Source: Bog-366 sp963722555
GTDB lineage: Bacteria > Acidobacteriota > Terriglobia > UBA7540
Direction of reading: 5' to 3'
Assembly (NCBI GenBank): GCA_963722555.1
Contig: CAVRNQ010000001.1
Span: 434,001 to 498,000 of the forward strand
DNA: 64,000 bases
Below are positions 15,521 to 24,546 of the stretch, piece by piece. The position numbers and the translations under genes were made by a program. Position 1 is the stretch's first letter, and each line of letters begins with the position of its first letter. The notes under the pieces were generated by a model that was given only the letters and a program-made list of their open reading frames with translations, had not been told where the DNA came from and made no database searches.

Positions 15521-16846
15521 ATGGCCGTTAAGGTAATGATGCCCAAAGGCAGCGATACGATGACGGAAGGCAAAGTCCTGAAATGGCTCAAGCAGGAAGG
15601 TGACGCGGTATCCACCGGAGAGGCCGTCGTCGAGATCGAAACCGATAAGGTGGACATGGAAGTGGAGGCGCTGGGCGGCGGTGTGCTCCGCAAAATCCTG
15701 GTGGGGGCCGGCAAGGTCGTGCCTGTGGGAGAGTTGCTCGCCCTCATCGGCAAACCCGACGAGGATCTTACCTCGCTAATGCCCGGCGACGGCAAACCCG
15801 CGTCCGCGCCCGCACCCGCTGCGGCCGGCACCCTCGCAGAAAAGGGGACCGCGACTCCGCCTGCAACCAGTCCAATGCCTGCCCCCGCCGTGGGAGGAAC
15901 CCTTGCGACTGTGCCCCCTCCCGAAGCTGGCGGCCGCGTGCTGGCCTCACCCCTGGCGAGACGGATGGCGACGGAGATGGGCCTCGAGCTCGCCAATATT
16001 GCCGGCACGGGCCCGAGTGGGAGAATCATCCGCCAGGACGTCGAGCGCAGTGCGGCGATAGCTTCCCAGGCCCGCGTGGCGCACCCCGCTGCCTCCGTTC
16101 CTTCCCCGGTCCGCGCGCCCGCTCCCCTGCCGCCGAGACCTGCGCCGTCCCTGACGGGGCCAGAGTTTTTCGACGAGCCGCTCAGCTCGATGCGCAAAAC
16201 CATCGCGACACGCCTGGTGCAGAGCAAGGCTCCGGTGCCGCACTTCTATCTCACCATTGAAGTCGACATGAAACGCGCCAAGGAGTTGCGTGAGTCGGCG
16301 AACCTGCTCGACCCCGAGCTGAAGCTGAGCTACAACGACATCATTCTGAAAGCCTGCGCCTCCACGTTGCGGCGGCATCCCCAGGTGAACGCTTCGTTTC
16401 AGGGTGAGTCCATACGCTTCCACAACCGCGTGCACCTGGGCATGGCCGTGGCCACCGAGGGGGGCGGGCTCATCACGCCCGTCATCCGCAATGCCGATGC
16501 GAAGAGCCTGCAGGAAATCTCCCGCGAGGCGAAGGACCTCGCCGCCCGCGCCCGGACCCGCAAGCTCGCGCCCGAAGAGTTCGCGGGTTCCACATTCTCC
16601 GTCTCGAATCTGGGCATGATGGGGATCGAGGAATTCTCCGCGGTGATCAACCCTCCGGAGGGCGCCATCCTGGCCGTGGGCGCCGTGGCGGAGAAACCGA
16701 TCGTCAGGGAGGGCCGCGTGGAAGTCGGCCTGCGTTGCCGGCTGACGCTCTCCTGTGACCACCGCGTGGTGGATGGCGCCACGGGCGCGAAGTTCTTGGA
16801 GACTCTCAAACAGACTCTCGAAAACCCCGTTTACCTGGCGTTCTGA
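15521..16846 (+). CDS. pdhC: Dihydrolipoamide acyltransferase, E2 component
   Basis: A 441-residue E2 protein. Residues 1-78 are a lipoyl domain with the modified lysine in IETDKVDMEVEALG. A Pro/Ala-rich linker (about 85-140) leads to a peripheral subunit-binding domain (LASPLARRMATEMGLELANI, then GTGPSGRI), another linker, and the catalytic acyltransferase domain (about 225-441) ending in LSCDHRVVDGATGAKFLE with the active-site His and Asp. It transfers the acyl group from the E1 product to coenzyme A. The order E1alpha-E1beta-E2 is conserved, although long repeat-filled gaps lie between the genes. Confidence 0.94.
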   Translation: MAVKVMMPKGSDTMTEGKVLKWLKQEGDAVSTGEAVVEIETDKVDMEVEALGGGVLRKILVGAGKVVPVGELLALIGKPDEDLTSLMPGDGKPASAPAPAAAGTLAEKGTATPPATSPMPAPAVGGTLATVPPPEAGGRVLASPLARRMATEMGLELANIAGTGPSGRIIRQDVERSAAIASQARVAHPAASVPSPVRAPAPLPPRPAPSLTGPEFFDEPLSSMRKTIATRLVQSKAPVPHFYLTIEVDMKRAKELRESANLLDPELKLSYNDIILKACASTLRRHPQVNASFQGESIRFHNRVHLGMAVATEGGGLITPVIRNADAKSLQEISREAKDLAARARTRKLAPEEFAGSTFSVSNLGMMGIEEFSAVINPPEGAILAVGAVAEKPIVREGRVEVGLRCRLTLSCDHRVVDGATGAKFLETLKQTLENPVYLAF

Positions 16847-16892
16847 CCCATTGCCACGCGGGAGCAGGGGCGGTTCAGGAGGGTGCTGAAAG

Positions 16893-17013
16893 AGCCTCGC
16901 GGCCCTGTCATCCTGAGCGAAGCGAAGGACCCCGGCAGTTCGCGGGAGGTTGGCGAACAGAGTAACTGCGGGGGTTCTTCGCCCAAAATGCGGGCTCAGA
17001 ATGACAGCGTAGG
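16893..17013. repeat. Dispersed TCATCCTGAGC-type intergenic repeat
   Basis: CTGTCATCCTGAGCGAAGCG near 16905 pairs with GGGCTCAGAATGACAG near 16993; between them GGACCCCGGCAGTTCGCGG and GAGTAACTGCGGGGGTTC are also complementary. It is the fourth copy of the family in this window and could end transcription of the E2 gene. Confidence 0.65.
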
Positions 17014-17100
17014 CGAAGGGCCTGCAGGACAGATGCTCTTGTTCAACAGCCTGCCGGGAACCGCCCCGCGTCACCCTCAGCGATACCGGGAACCCAACCT

Positions 17101-17877
17101 ATGCGATATGAAAAGGAACTGGAAGTCGTGCGGCGCGTCGCCGAACAGGCCGGCCGGCTGGCGTTCGAAAACCAGGCGCGCGGCTTCGAGGCGGAAACGA
17201 AGCCCGACGCCTCACCTGTGACCACCGCGGACCGCGCCAACGAGCAACTGATCTGCAGCCTGCTCGAGGAGGCGTTTCCCCAGGACGGGATCCTGGGTGA
17301 GGAGGGTGCGGCACGCGAATCCCGCAGCGGCCGCCGCTGGATCATCGACCCGATCGATGGCACGCGCGATTTCGTGCGTGGCATTCCCACCTGGAGCGTC
17401 CTCGTGGCGCTCGAGGCCGACGACGAAGTCGTGGTGGGTGCATGTTACCTGGCGCCGCTGGGAGAGCTCTATTCCGCGGCCGCGGGCATGGGCACGTTTC
17501 GTAATGGCAGGCGCATCCATGCCGCCCAGGCGAAGACGATGGACCAGGCGCTGCTCTGCCTGACCTCATTTACCCGCGTCGCCGGGCTCGAATTCGCCGG
17601 CCGTCTGATTCCCTGGATGTCGAAGTTTTGGGCCGTGCGCAGCATGGGCGGTTGCATGGACGCGATGAGCGTGGTCTCCGGCCGCGCCGACGCGTGGATT
17701 GAGCTCGAGGCGAAAGCCTGGGACCTGGCGCCGCTCAAGATACTTGCCGAGGAAGCCGGCGCACGCTTCTTTAACTTCGATGGGAAGACGAGTATCTACG
17801 GCGGCAACTGCGTGATAACAATTCCCTCCCTGGAAAGCGAGATCCGCGCCTTCCTGGGGATTCCGGACCAAGCGTAG
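17101..17877 (+). CDS. Inositol monophosphatase-family phosphatase (possibly histidinol-phosphatase)
   Basis: A 258-residue protein of the lithium-sensitive Mg-dependent phosphatase family. The metal-binding residues are visible in LGEEG (66-68 GEE), DPIDGT (83-88) and WDLAPLKILAEEAGA (about 207-221). The sequence IDPIDGTRDFVRGIPTW resembles the HisN branch, so L-histidinol-phosphate is a possible substrate, but inositol-1-phosphate or PAP cannot be excluded. It follows the E2 gene after a repeat-filled gap and converges with the isomerase gene 17 bases away. Confidence 0.85.
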   Translation: MRYEKELEVVRRVAEQAGRLAFENQARGFEAETKPDASPVTTADRANEQLICSLLEEAFPQDGILGEEGAARESRSGRRWIIDPIDGTRDFVRGIPTWSVLVALEADDEVVVGACYLAPLGELYSAAAGMGTFRNGRRIHAAQAKTMDQALLCLTSFTRVAGLEFAGRLIPWMSKFWAVRSMGGCMDAMSVVSGRADAWIELEAKAWDLAPLKILAEEAGARFFNFDGKTSIYGGNCVITIPSLESEIRAFLGIPDQA

Positions 17878-17893
17878 AACCCCCCGTCCGCGT

Positions 17894-18835
17894 TCAGGCG
17901 AACGCCTTCCTCATCACTTCCAAACTCTTCGGAACTGCGGTCTCGGCGTCTTCCTTGCCTTCCATTTCCAGGTCCACGTAACCGTTGTAATTGGCTTTGC
18001 GCAGAATGCCCGCGACGCGCTTGTAATCGATCTCGTGTGTGTACCACACGCCGCCGCCGAAATAGGTTTTGAAGTGAACCAGGGCCGCGTGCTGCGCCAG
18101 CTTTTCGATCTGCGGGTAGGGATCGCCCATCAGGTTGCCAATGTCGAGCGTGAGACCGAACCAAGGTGAGTTGACGCCGCTGACAATGCGCATCACTCCC
18201 TCGACGGTGGCGGACAGGCCCCAGTGGTTTTCCATCGCCAGCACGATGCCGGCCTTTTCCGCCGCGGGAATGCACTCCTGAATCGAGTCGATGCACCATT
18301 TGAAGCCGTCGTCCTCTGTGTAGCCCGGCAGGACGGGTTCCTTCCCGCCGGCCTTCATCAAGTCGTCGAAGGATTTAATGGTCTTCCAACGCCCGGAGTT
18401 GAGCCGGATGGCAGGAGTCCCGAGCTCATAGGCCAGGTCGATGCAGTGTTTGGTGTGATCAATGTTCTTCTGCCGCTCCGCGGGGTCGGGCGAAACGAAG
18501 TCCTGATGGATGGTCAGGCTGATGAGGTCGAGGGAATTCGCCAGGGCTTGGCGCTTGTAGCCGTTAAGCGTGGCCGACGACTCATCGGGCAATTGGACAT
18601 GGAGAATCTCGACGCCGTCGAAGCCCAAGCGGGCCGCATGGTCAATGACTTTGTCGATCGGATACTTCGGGCCTTCGAAATGCCAGTAGGAGTATGTCGA
18701 AACACCCAAACGGTGGCGAGGTGGAGTAGAAGTCTTGGTGGAGGCCCGGCCGGCAGCGCCCGCGGGCCCGCTGAGAAGCGCCGCGCCAACTAATCCGGTA
18801 CCTTGTTGAAGCATGGTTCGCCTGCTGAGTTTCAT
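17894..18835 (-). CDS. Tat-exported sugar phosphate isomerase/epimerase-like TIM-barrel protein
   Basis: A 313-residue protein with a Tat signal (LSRRTMLQQG, then a hydrophobic GLVGAALLSG). The rest is a xylose-isomerase-like barrel: GVSTYSYWHF, LGFDGVEILH, LAMENHWGLSATVEG and FGLTLDIGNLMGD, with metal-ligand candidates Glu in MENH and Asp in LDIGN. ATG 18835 has AAGGAGAG just upstream, deciding the start against a longer frame to 18934. Exported members are common in Acidobacteria and Planctomycetes and are linked to oxidised-sugar metabolism; the substrate is unknown. Confidence 0.85.
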   Translation of the reverse strand: MKLSRRTMLQQGTGLVGAALLSGPAGAAGRASTKTSTPPRHRLGVSTYSYWHFEGPKYPIDKVIDHAARLGFDGVEILHVQLPDESSATLNGYKRQALANSLDLISLTIHQDFVSPDPAERQKNIDHTKHCIDLAYELGTPAIRLNSGRWKTIKSFDDLMKAGGKEPVLPGYTEDDGFKWCIDSIQECIPAAEKAGIVLAMENHWGLSATVEGVMRIVSGVNSPWFGLTLDIGNLMGDPYPQIEKLAQHAALVHFKTYFGGGVWYTHEIDYKRVAGILRKANYNGYVDLEMEGKEDAETAVPKSLEVMRKAFA

Positions 18836-19210
18836 GGATTCTCTCCTTGGAAGCACTGCGGCGTGCGGCGCCCAAAGGCTCCTCCGGCGTCGGCTCGCGG
18901 CGTTGGGCATTCCGCTGACAAACCTAGTGGACAATCAGCCACCCCTCTGCCGCCGGCAACAACGCCGGGAGGCCATTAGACGGATTGGGGAAATTGCGGG
19001 CGCCTGGCCGCGATTGCCATCTTAGGTCGCGTTCGCAAACAAGTCAATGACGGGTAAAGCCCGCCCGCCGATTTCGCCAAGCGCAGGGCTGGGGCTTTGA
19101 GGTTAGCGACCTGCGCGGGGTTGGGGAGCGCGGCGCGACCGCCTGGCGATGACAACCGCAGCTCATCCGCTTCAAGATTCTGCTGGCGTGAATATGGCGT
19201 GAATATAGAC

Positions 19211-19239
19211 TTGACAAATGGTCGGGGCACGGGTAATAG
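19211..19239 (+). promoter_or_regulatory. Candidate sigma-70 promoter of the TonB-dependent transporter gene
   Basis: TTGACA at 19211-19216, a 17-base spacer and TAATAG at 19234-19239, about 140 bases ahead of the transporter start. The rest of the 546-base gap from 18836 shows only GC-rich sequence and no gene. Confidence 0.45.
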
Positions 19240-19381
19240 CACCTTGTTGAGCTAAAGAACGTAGGGAGCATTACCTGGCTCATCCCTGCAGGGCGTAGAT
19301 TAGCGGCAAGGCGATGAAGACGGTCCGTTTTTGGGCGTTGGCTCAGGTCAAGGGGGTCAGCTCATGTCAGAGGAGGACTTT

Positions 19382-22300
19382 ATGGTTCGCCGGTCACATC
19401 CCATTTCCGCATCTCAACTTTTGTTGCTGGCTTCTCTTGCGATCTGCATCGCCGCGGGAGTCCCCGCGTTCGGCCAGTACACAACGGCCAGTCTCGGGGG
19501 GACAGTAGTTGACCAATCCGGCGCCTCGGTCCCGGACGCCAAGGTGACCGTCCGCAGCATTGACACAGGCATGACCAAGACGATTGCGACGGCCACAGAC
19601 GGTTCCTTCGTTTTCCCGGGCTTGACGGTTGGGAACTACACCCTCACCGTCGAGAAAGCCGGATTCTCGACTTATGTGCAGGAAGGCATCACGTTGACGC
19701 TCAATCAGGCCGCCAGCGTAAGTGTGACGCTGCGGGTGGGCAAGGCGGCGGAGCAGATCACGGTTTCCGCCGCGGCTGAACTGGTCACGACGCGCGAAGC
19801 CACGGTCGGCCAACTGATTGACCAGAAGCGCATCCTGGACTTGCCGCTCGACGGCCGCCGCGCCCAGTCGCTGGTTTTCCTTGCCCCCGGCACCGTGAAT
19901 GTCACCAGCTTCGGCACGTATTGCGACGTCAACTGCGAAGGCGGCGTCCACCCCGGTGAGCAGCGCGCCAATGTGAATGGTATCGGCCCCAACGCCGTGA
20001 ACTATCAACTCGACGGCGCAGGGCACAACGATTCCTATATCAACACCAACCTGCCCTTCCCCAATCCGGACGCCATCCAGGAATTCAATCTCGAGTCTGA
20101 TAATCTTTCCGCCGAATATGGCAACGCCGCCGCCGGCGCGATCAACATCATCACCAAGTCAGGCACGAATCGCCTGCACGGGTCGGCGTTTGAATTCCTT
20201 CGCAACGGCTCACTCAACGCGCGCAACTTCTTTGCCCCGGAACATGACTCACTCAAGCGCAACCAATTCGGCGCCAGCCTCGGCGGGCCAATTCGTAAGG
20301 ACAAGCTGTTCTTTTTCGGGACCTACCAGGGCACCCGAACCCGCACCGCCCCCGAAGGCAATGTGGCCTTTGTGCCCAGCGCTACCGAGCGCGCTGGCAA
20401 CCTCTCGGATTTTTGCCCGGGCGGTTTTGGTGACACCAGCTTGTGCACGAGCGAGGGAGGAACCCAGCTTGTGGATCCGGTCACAGGCGCGCCTTTCCTG
20501 AACAATCAGATTCCCACCACAAGTTTCAGCCCTGTGTCCAATTATTTTCTGCAGAACATCCCCACTCCGAACGGTCCAGGCCATGAACTGACCTACGTCG
20601 GACCGCGCGCCGTCCAGAACGAAGACGAGTTCATGGGAAAGGTTGACTACAACCGCGGCAAGAATCAACTGAGCGGCCGCTACTTCTACACACTTTTCGA
20701 CCAGCCACCGCAGTTTAACAAGATCAACGTGCTGGCCTCGGATGGCAGCGGTAATCACGTCCGCGTGCAGAATTTCTCCCTCAACCATTCGTATTCTTAC
20801 TCTCCGGCCCTGCTCTTTAATACCTGGTTCGGCTGGTCGCTCGAGACCGGTGGTTCTCTTTCGGGGGCAACCTTCGGGTTTCCCGACGCCGGGATGAAAG
20901 TCGCCTCGCAGACTCCACCCGAAATATACATGAGCGTGGACGGGTATTTCGTGGTCTCCACCAATCACAACGGGGATTTCGACCGGGGTGATTACACTTT
21001 CCGCGAAAACGTCACGCTCAGCCGGGGGACGCATGAGATCCATATGGGTGGCGAACTGGTTCGGTTGAAGAACCACTTGCGCAATTCTTTTCTGCAGTCT
21101 CCCTCGACGGAGTTTGGTGGAAGTTATTCCGGCGACAACATGGTGGACTTTCTTCTCGGAAGACTTTCCTTTTTCCAACAGGGGGGTGGCGAATTCAAGG
21201 ACCTGCACGGCACCAAACTCGGCGTGTATGTCCAGGACAACTACCGCATGAGCCCCCGGCTGACACTCAATATGGGCCTCCGTTGGGATCCTTACTTCCC
21301 TTATCTTGAGGAGAAAGGTCGCGTGGTGTGCTTCCAGCCGGGGGTTCAATCCACGCGGTTCCCCAACGCGCCTCTGGGTATGACCTTCGGCGGTGACCAG
21401 CACGATGCCGGTTGCCCGCGCCCCGGCTCTGAGAGCAATCTCGGCAATTTCGCGCCCCGCCTGGGGTTTGCCTCGCGCCTGACACCCGATGGGAAAACCA
21501 GTCTGCGAGGCGGTGTGGGCGTTTACTATGCTGCGCCTGAGACCGTCGGCTACAACACTTTCGTGGACGCGGCGCCGTTTTCGCCACAATTCGTCTTCAC
21601 CAATGTGGACTTCCAGGATCCTTACGGGAGCGCCGGTGTGCCCGATCCTTTCCCAGCGCAATACGCGCCTCGCATTCCCGGGCCAGACTCCACTTTTACC
21701 TTGCCCGGCGCTATTTACGCCGTCTTTCAGCGCGACTACCACGTGACGACCATCTATGCCTGGAACCTGACTCTCGAGCGGCAGTTCGGCAACAACTGGG
21801 TGGCACGCGCAGGCTACGTCGGTAACAAGGGGACGTATCTTTACGGTACCAGCGACCAGAAACCGTTGCGCGAACTCAATCCCGCGCGTTATGTGCCTGG
21901 CAATGATGCGGAGGGCAATCCACTGTTTACGCACGATTTCCAAAACACCCAGGACCGCCGGCTCTACCCTCAATTCGCAACGGTGGGCTATATCTCGTCA
22001 TCCAACAACTCGCACTACGAGGCACTGCAACTGTCGGTGGAAAAGCGCCTGAGCTATGGCGTTTCGCTCATCTCCAACTATACTTGGGGGAAAGGCATTG
22101 ATGATTACGGCTGGTCCGATCCCTTCAACCGGCACTTCGATTACGGCCTTTCCGACGATGACATTCACCACAGCTTCAAGTTCTCAAGCGTCTGGCAACT
22201 GCCTCAAACACACTGGCACAGCATCGGCGGCGTTCTCGCCAACGGCTGGGAACTGACCTCGCTCACTTATTGGCGCAGTGGATTCCCCTTCACGGTGCGC

Positions 22301-22705
22301 GACCCCGGTGACGACAATTCCTACAGCGCCGTTTTCCGTGACCGCGCCGATTTTGCCAAGTCCGGCGCACCCAGCGTGGCTTACGGAAAATCGCACAACG
22401 ACATGATCACGCAGTGGTTTGACACCAGCTTCTTCCAGCCCAACGCCGTTGGGACCTTTGGCAATTCCGGCAAGAACATCCTGCGCGGTCCGCGCTCCTT
22501 CAACGCCGATGTGGCGGCCATCAAGAACACGAAGGTCAGCGAAAAGCTGTCTGTGCAGTTCCGCGCTGAGTTTTTCAACTTCTTTAACAACGTGAACTTC
22601 GGTCTGCCGGACAATAATACTTCCGATGGCCCGGAAGTGTTCGGGCGCATCACCTCGGCGGGAAGCCCGCGTATACTGCAATTTGGCTTGAAGCTGGCGT
22701 TCTAG
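19382..22705 (+). CDS. TonB-dependent transporter, Oar-like, with carboxypeptidase-regulatory N-domain
   Basis: A 1107-residue outer-membrane protein. The ATG at 19382 has AGGAGG five bases upstream. After a signal peptide (to about FGQ) comes a carboxypeptidase-regulatory-like domain (GGTVVDQSGASVPDAKVTV, SFVFPGLTVGNYTLTVEKAG), a plug domain (about 115-230, LPLDGRRAQSLVFLAPG, NGIGPNAVNYQLDGAGHND) and a large beta-barrel with repeated NYTWGK, FGWSLETGG-type strands, ending in an aromatic strand ILQFGLKLAF. It is typical of the very large acidobacterial Oar-like family, thought to import oligosaccharides or other large nutrients. The ligand is unknown. Its neighbour is an exported sugar isomerase on the opposite strand. 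Confidence 0.93.
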   Translation: MVRRSHPISASQLLLLASLAICIAAGVPAFGQYTTASLGGTVVDQSGASVPDAKVTVRSIDTGMTKTIATATDGSFVFPGLTVGNYTLTVEKAGFSTYVQEGITLTLNQAASVSVTLRVGKAAEQITVSAAAELVTTREATVGQLIDQKRILDLPLDGRRAQSLVFLAPGTVNVTSFGTYCDVNCEGGVHPGEQRANVNGIGPNAVNYQLDGAGHNDSYINTNLPFPNPDAIQEFNLESDNLSAEYGNAAAGAINIITKSGTNRLHGSAFEFLRNGSLNARNFFAPEHDSLKRNQFGASLGGPIRKDKLFFFGTYQGTRTRTAPEGNVAFVPSATERAGNLSDFCPGGFGDTSLCTSEGGTQLVDPVTGAPFLNNQIPTTSFSPVSNYFLQNIPTPNGPGHELTYVGPRAVQNEDEFMGKVDYNRGKNQLSGRYFYTLFDQPPQFNKINVLASDGSGNHVRVQNFSLNHSYSYSPALLFNTWFGWSLETGGSLSGATFGFPDAGMKVASQTPPEIYMSVDGYFVVSTNHNGDFDRGDYTFRENVTLSRGTHEIHMGGELVRLKNHLRNSFLQSPSTEFGGSYSGDNMVDFLLGRLSFFQQGGGEFKDLHGTKLGVYVQDNYRMSPRLTLNMGLRWDPYFPYLEEKGRVVCFQPGVQSTRFPNAPLGMTFGGDQHDAGCPRPGSESNLGNFAPRLGFASRLTPDGKTSLRGGVGVYYAAPETVGYNTFVDAAPFSPQFVFTNVDFQDPYGSAGVPDPFPAQYAPRIPGPDSTFTLPGAIYAVFQRDYHVTTIYAWNLTLERQFGNNWVARAGYVGNKGTYLYGTSDQKPLRELNPARYVPGNDAEGNPLFTHDFQNTQDRRLYPQFATVGYISSSNNSHYEALQLSVEKRLSYGVSLISNYTWGKGIDDYGWSDPFNRHFDYGLSDDDIHHSFKFSSVWQLPQTHWHSIGGVLANGWELTSLTYWRSGFPFTVRDPGDDNSYSAVFRDRADFAKSGAPSVAYGKSHNDMITQWFDTSFFQPNAVGTFGNSGKNILRGPRSFNADVAAIKNTKVSEKLSVQFRAEFFNFFNNVNFGLPDNNTSDGPEVFGRITSAGSPRILQFGLKLAF

Positions 22706-22875
22706 GGCTTCCCGAAGCTCCATCCGGTGCAGGCGGCTGGCCGGGCCGCCTCCACGGGCGGCAGAACGATACCCCGCAGCACTAGCCCAGGTGGGGGAGG
22801 TTAACCAGGCCAGCGCCGAATCCCTGTCCCTCGCCAGAATTGCATCGCACGCGGGTTTGGAAAACTTAGGAGTGC

Positions 22876-22896
22876 GCTCTTAACACTGTTAAGAGC
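22876..22896. promoter_or_regulatory. Perfect 21-bp palindrome containing TTAAC-N3-GTTAA
   Basis: GCTCTTAACA and TGTTAAGAGC flank a single C, a perfect palindrome 68 bases before the dtd start. The core TTAAC-N3-GTTAA plus AGAGCC is repeated at 32353 and 32386. It could be an operator for dtd, or a terminator-like stem after the transporter gene (no T-run follows). Confidence 0.5.
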
Positions 22897-22963
22897 CACT
22901 CAGTGTGGCGGATGACCTTTACGGATCGGAATTATTGCGGAGCACAGGAGGGCATTCCCTGCG

Positions 22964-23413
22964 ATGCGAGCGGTTGTGCAGCGAGTCAGGCGGGCGGAAG
23001 TTCGAGTGGAAGAACAGGTCGTGGGACGGATCGGAGCGGGGCTCGTGGTGCTTGTCGGAGTCGGAGAGAGCGACACGCCCGCGAGTGGGGATGCCTTAGC
23101 GGAGAAGATTGCGAATCTGCGGATTTTTGATGACAACCAGGGAAAAATGAATCGCTCCCTACTCCAGACCGAAGGAGAGGTCCTGTGCGTATCGCAGTTC
23201 ACACTCTTTGGCGATTGCAGAAAGGGAAGGCGCCCGAGTTACGATCAGGCCGCATCCCCGGATAGAGCGCTCCTCCTCTACGAGAGGTTTGTGGAATCCC
23301 TGCGGGGCCTCGGAATACGGACCGAGACGGGACGATTCCGGGCCATGATGGAAGTGGAACTTGTCAACGACGGGCCGGTGACTTTGTTGCTCGATTCGGA
23401 TCGACTGTTCTGA
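22964..23413 (+). CDS. dtd: D-aminoacyl-tRNA deacylase
   Basis: A 149-residue protein of full family length. It hydrolyses D-amino acids wrongly attached to tRNA. Both signature motifs are present: SQFTL (about 77-81, in CVSQFTLFGD) and NDGPVT (about 135-140, the Gly-cisPro motif). It begins MRAVVQRVRRAEVRVEE, the usual N-terminus. No operon partner is visible; the MBL-fold gene downstream is convergent. A palindrome (22876-22896) lies between it and the transporter gene. Confidence 0.95.
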   Translation: MRAVVQRVRRAEVRVEEQVVGRIGAGLVVLVGVGESDTPASGDALAEKIANLRIFDDNQGKMNRSLLQTEGEVLCVSQFTLFGDCRKGRRPSYDQAASPDRALLLYERFVESLRGLGIRTETGRFRAMMEVELVNDGPVTLLLDSDRLF

Positions 23414-23544
23414 GGAGCATCCGGCAAGGAGGGCATTGCAGTGCGCCTGCCGACGGGACCTTGCCGTGTCGGCGCCACCGCATGCCCGGCCCTCCCGCAC
23501 CGCGCGACAGGCGAGGCGCTATAGGGTGTCGGCGGTGCAAACAC

Positions 23545-24366
23545 CTAAAGCAGGATGTCCATTCCTTCAAAGGCGGCGTGGGAGTTGGGGAAACGAGCCC
23601 GGGCGCGCTCCTGCAGTTGATCGACGGTTTGGTCGTCGCTGTCCGGGTCGTGGTGAAAGAGAATCAGTTGTTTGACTCCGCTTTCCTGGCACACCATCAC
23701 TCCCTCTTCCCAGGTGCTGTGACCCCAGCCTTTCTTTTCTTTCTCGATCTCGGCGCGCGTATACTGTGAATCGTAAATCAAGATGTCGGCGCCGCGGCTG
23801 AGCTCCCGGATGGTCCGGTCACTCTGCGGGTCCCCCGGCTCGTTGTCGGTGGCATAGACGACCGTTTTTCCATTGTTCTCGATGCGGAAACACAGGCAAC
23901 CCTGCGGGTGATGGATCCGGCCGACCCGAACACGAAAATCATTGAACTCAAACACGCCCTGACCGATCTCCGAGTAGAGGCGTTTCGCCCGCATGGCGTT
24001 CATGTCGACCGGGAAGTAAGGGTTGCTCATCTGGCCTCCCAGGGTCAGCTCTAGTGAGGCTTCCTGCGGGTGGAATGAATGCATGTGAAACTCATTGCCC
24101 TCCTGATAGAGTGGGGAGAAGAAGGGCAATCCCTGGATGTGATCCCAATGAAAATGGCTGATCAGGATATGTGCATGGATGGGACGATTTCCGAACTCTT
24201 TCATCAGCGCCCTACCCAACATTCTCATTCCACTGCCACAATCGACGATGAGCAGAGCGCCAGCATCTGAGCGGAATTCCAGGCAGGGCGTATTTCCGCC
24301 ATACCTTAAGTTCTCGGGTTGTGGGGTGGGAGTCGACCCCCGGACTCCCCAAAACCTTAGCCGCAT
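23545..24366 (-). CDS. MBL-fold metallo-hydrolase
   Basis: A 273-residue metallo-beta-lactamase-fold protein starting MRLRFWGVRGSTPTP, a form common in the cyclic-phosphodiesterase/RNase Z-like branch. Metal ligands are seen in SHFHWDH (HxHxDH), the later H of RIHHPQG, the D of YATDNE and the H of ILFHHDPD. It lacks a signal peptide and so is cytoplasmic. ATG 24366 has GAGGA seven bases upstream; a TTG at 24387 would add seven residues. The substrate cannot be predicted. Related genes often sit beside sensor kinases, but none is here. Confidence 0.88.
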   Translation of the reverse strand: MRLRFWGVRGSTPTPQPENLRYGGNTPCLEFRSDAGALLIVDCGSGMRMLGRALMKEFGNRPIHAHILISHFHWDHIQGLPFFSPLYQEGNEFHMHSFHPQEASLELTLGGQMSNPYFPVDMNAMRAKRLYSEIGQGVFEFNDFRVRVGRIHHPQGCLCFRIENNGKTVVYATDNEPGDPQSDRTIRELSRGADILIYDSQYTRAEIEKEKKGWGHSTWEEGVMVCQESGVKQLILFHHDPDSDDQTVDQLQERARARFPNSHAAFEGMDILL

Positions 24367-24546
24367 AGAGGTGTCCTCTGCAGTCAAACCACGGCGAGCG
24401 CCGCCAATTCCTATACCAGATTCTCCAGGTTACGCCAAGCGGAAAGTTAGGTGAAAGTTAAGGGAGGGTTACTGGAAGTCCTCCGGATCCATGGCCTGAG
24501 TAGAACCCTCGGCACGTTAGCAGTCGGTTGCACCACTCACTAACCA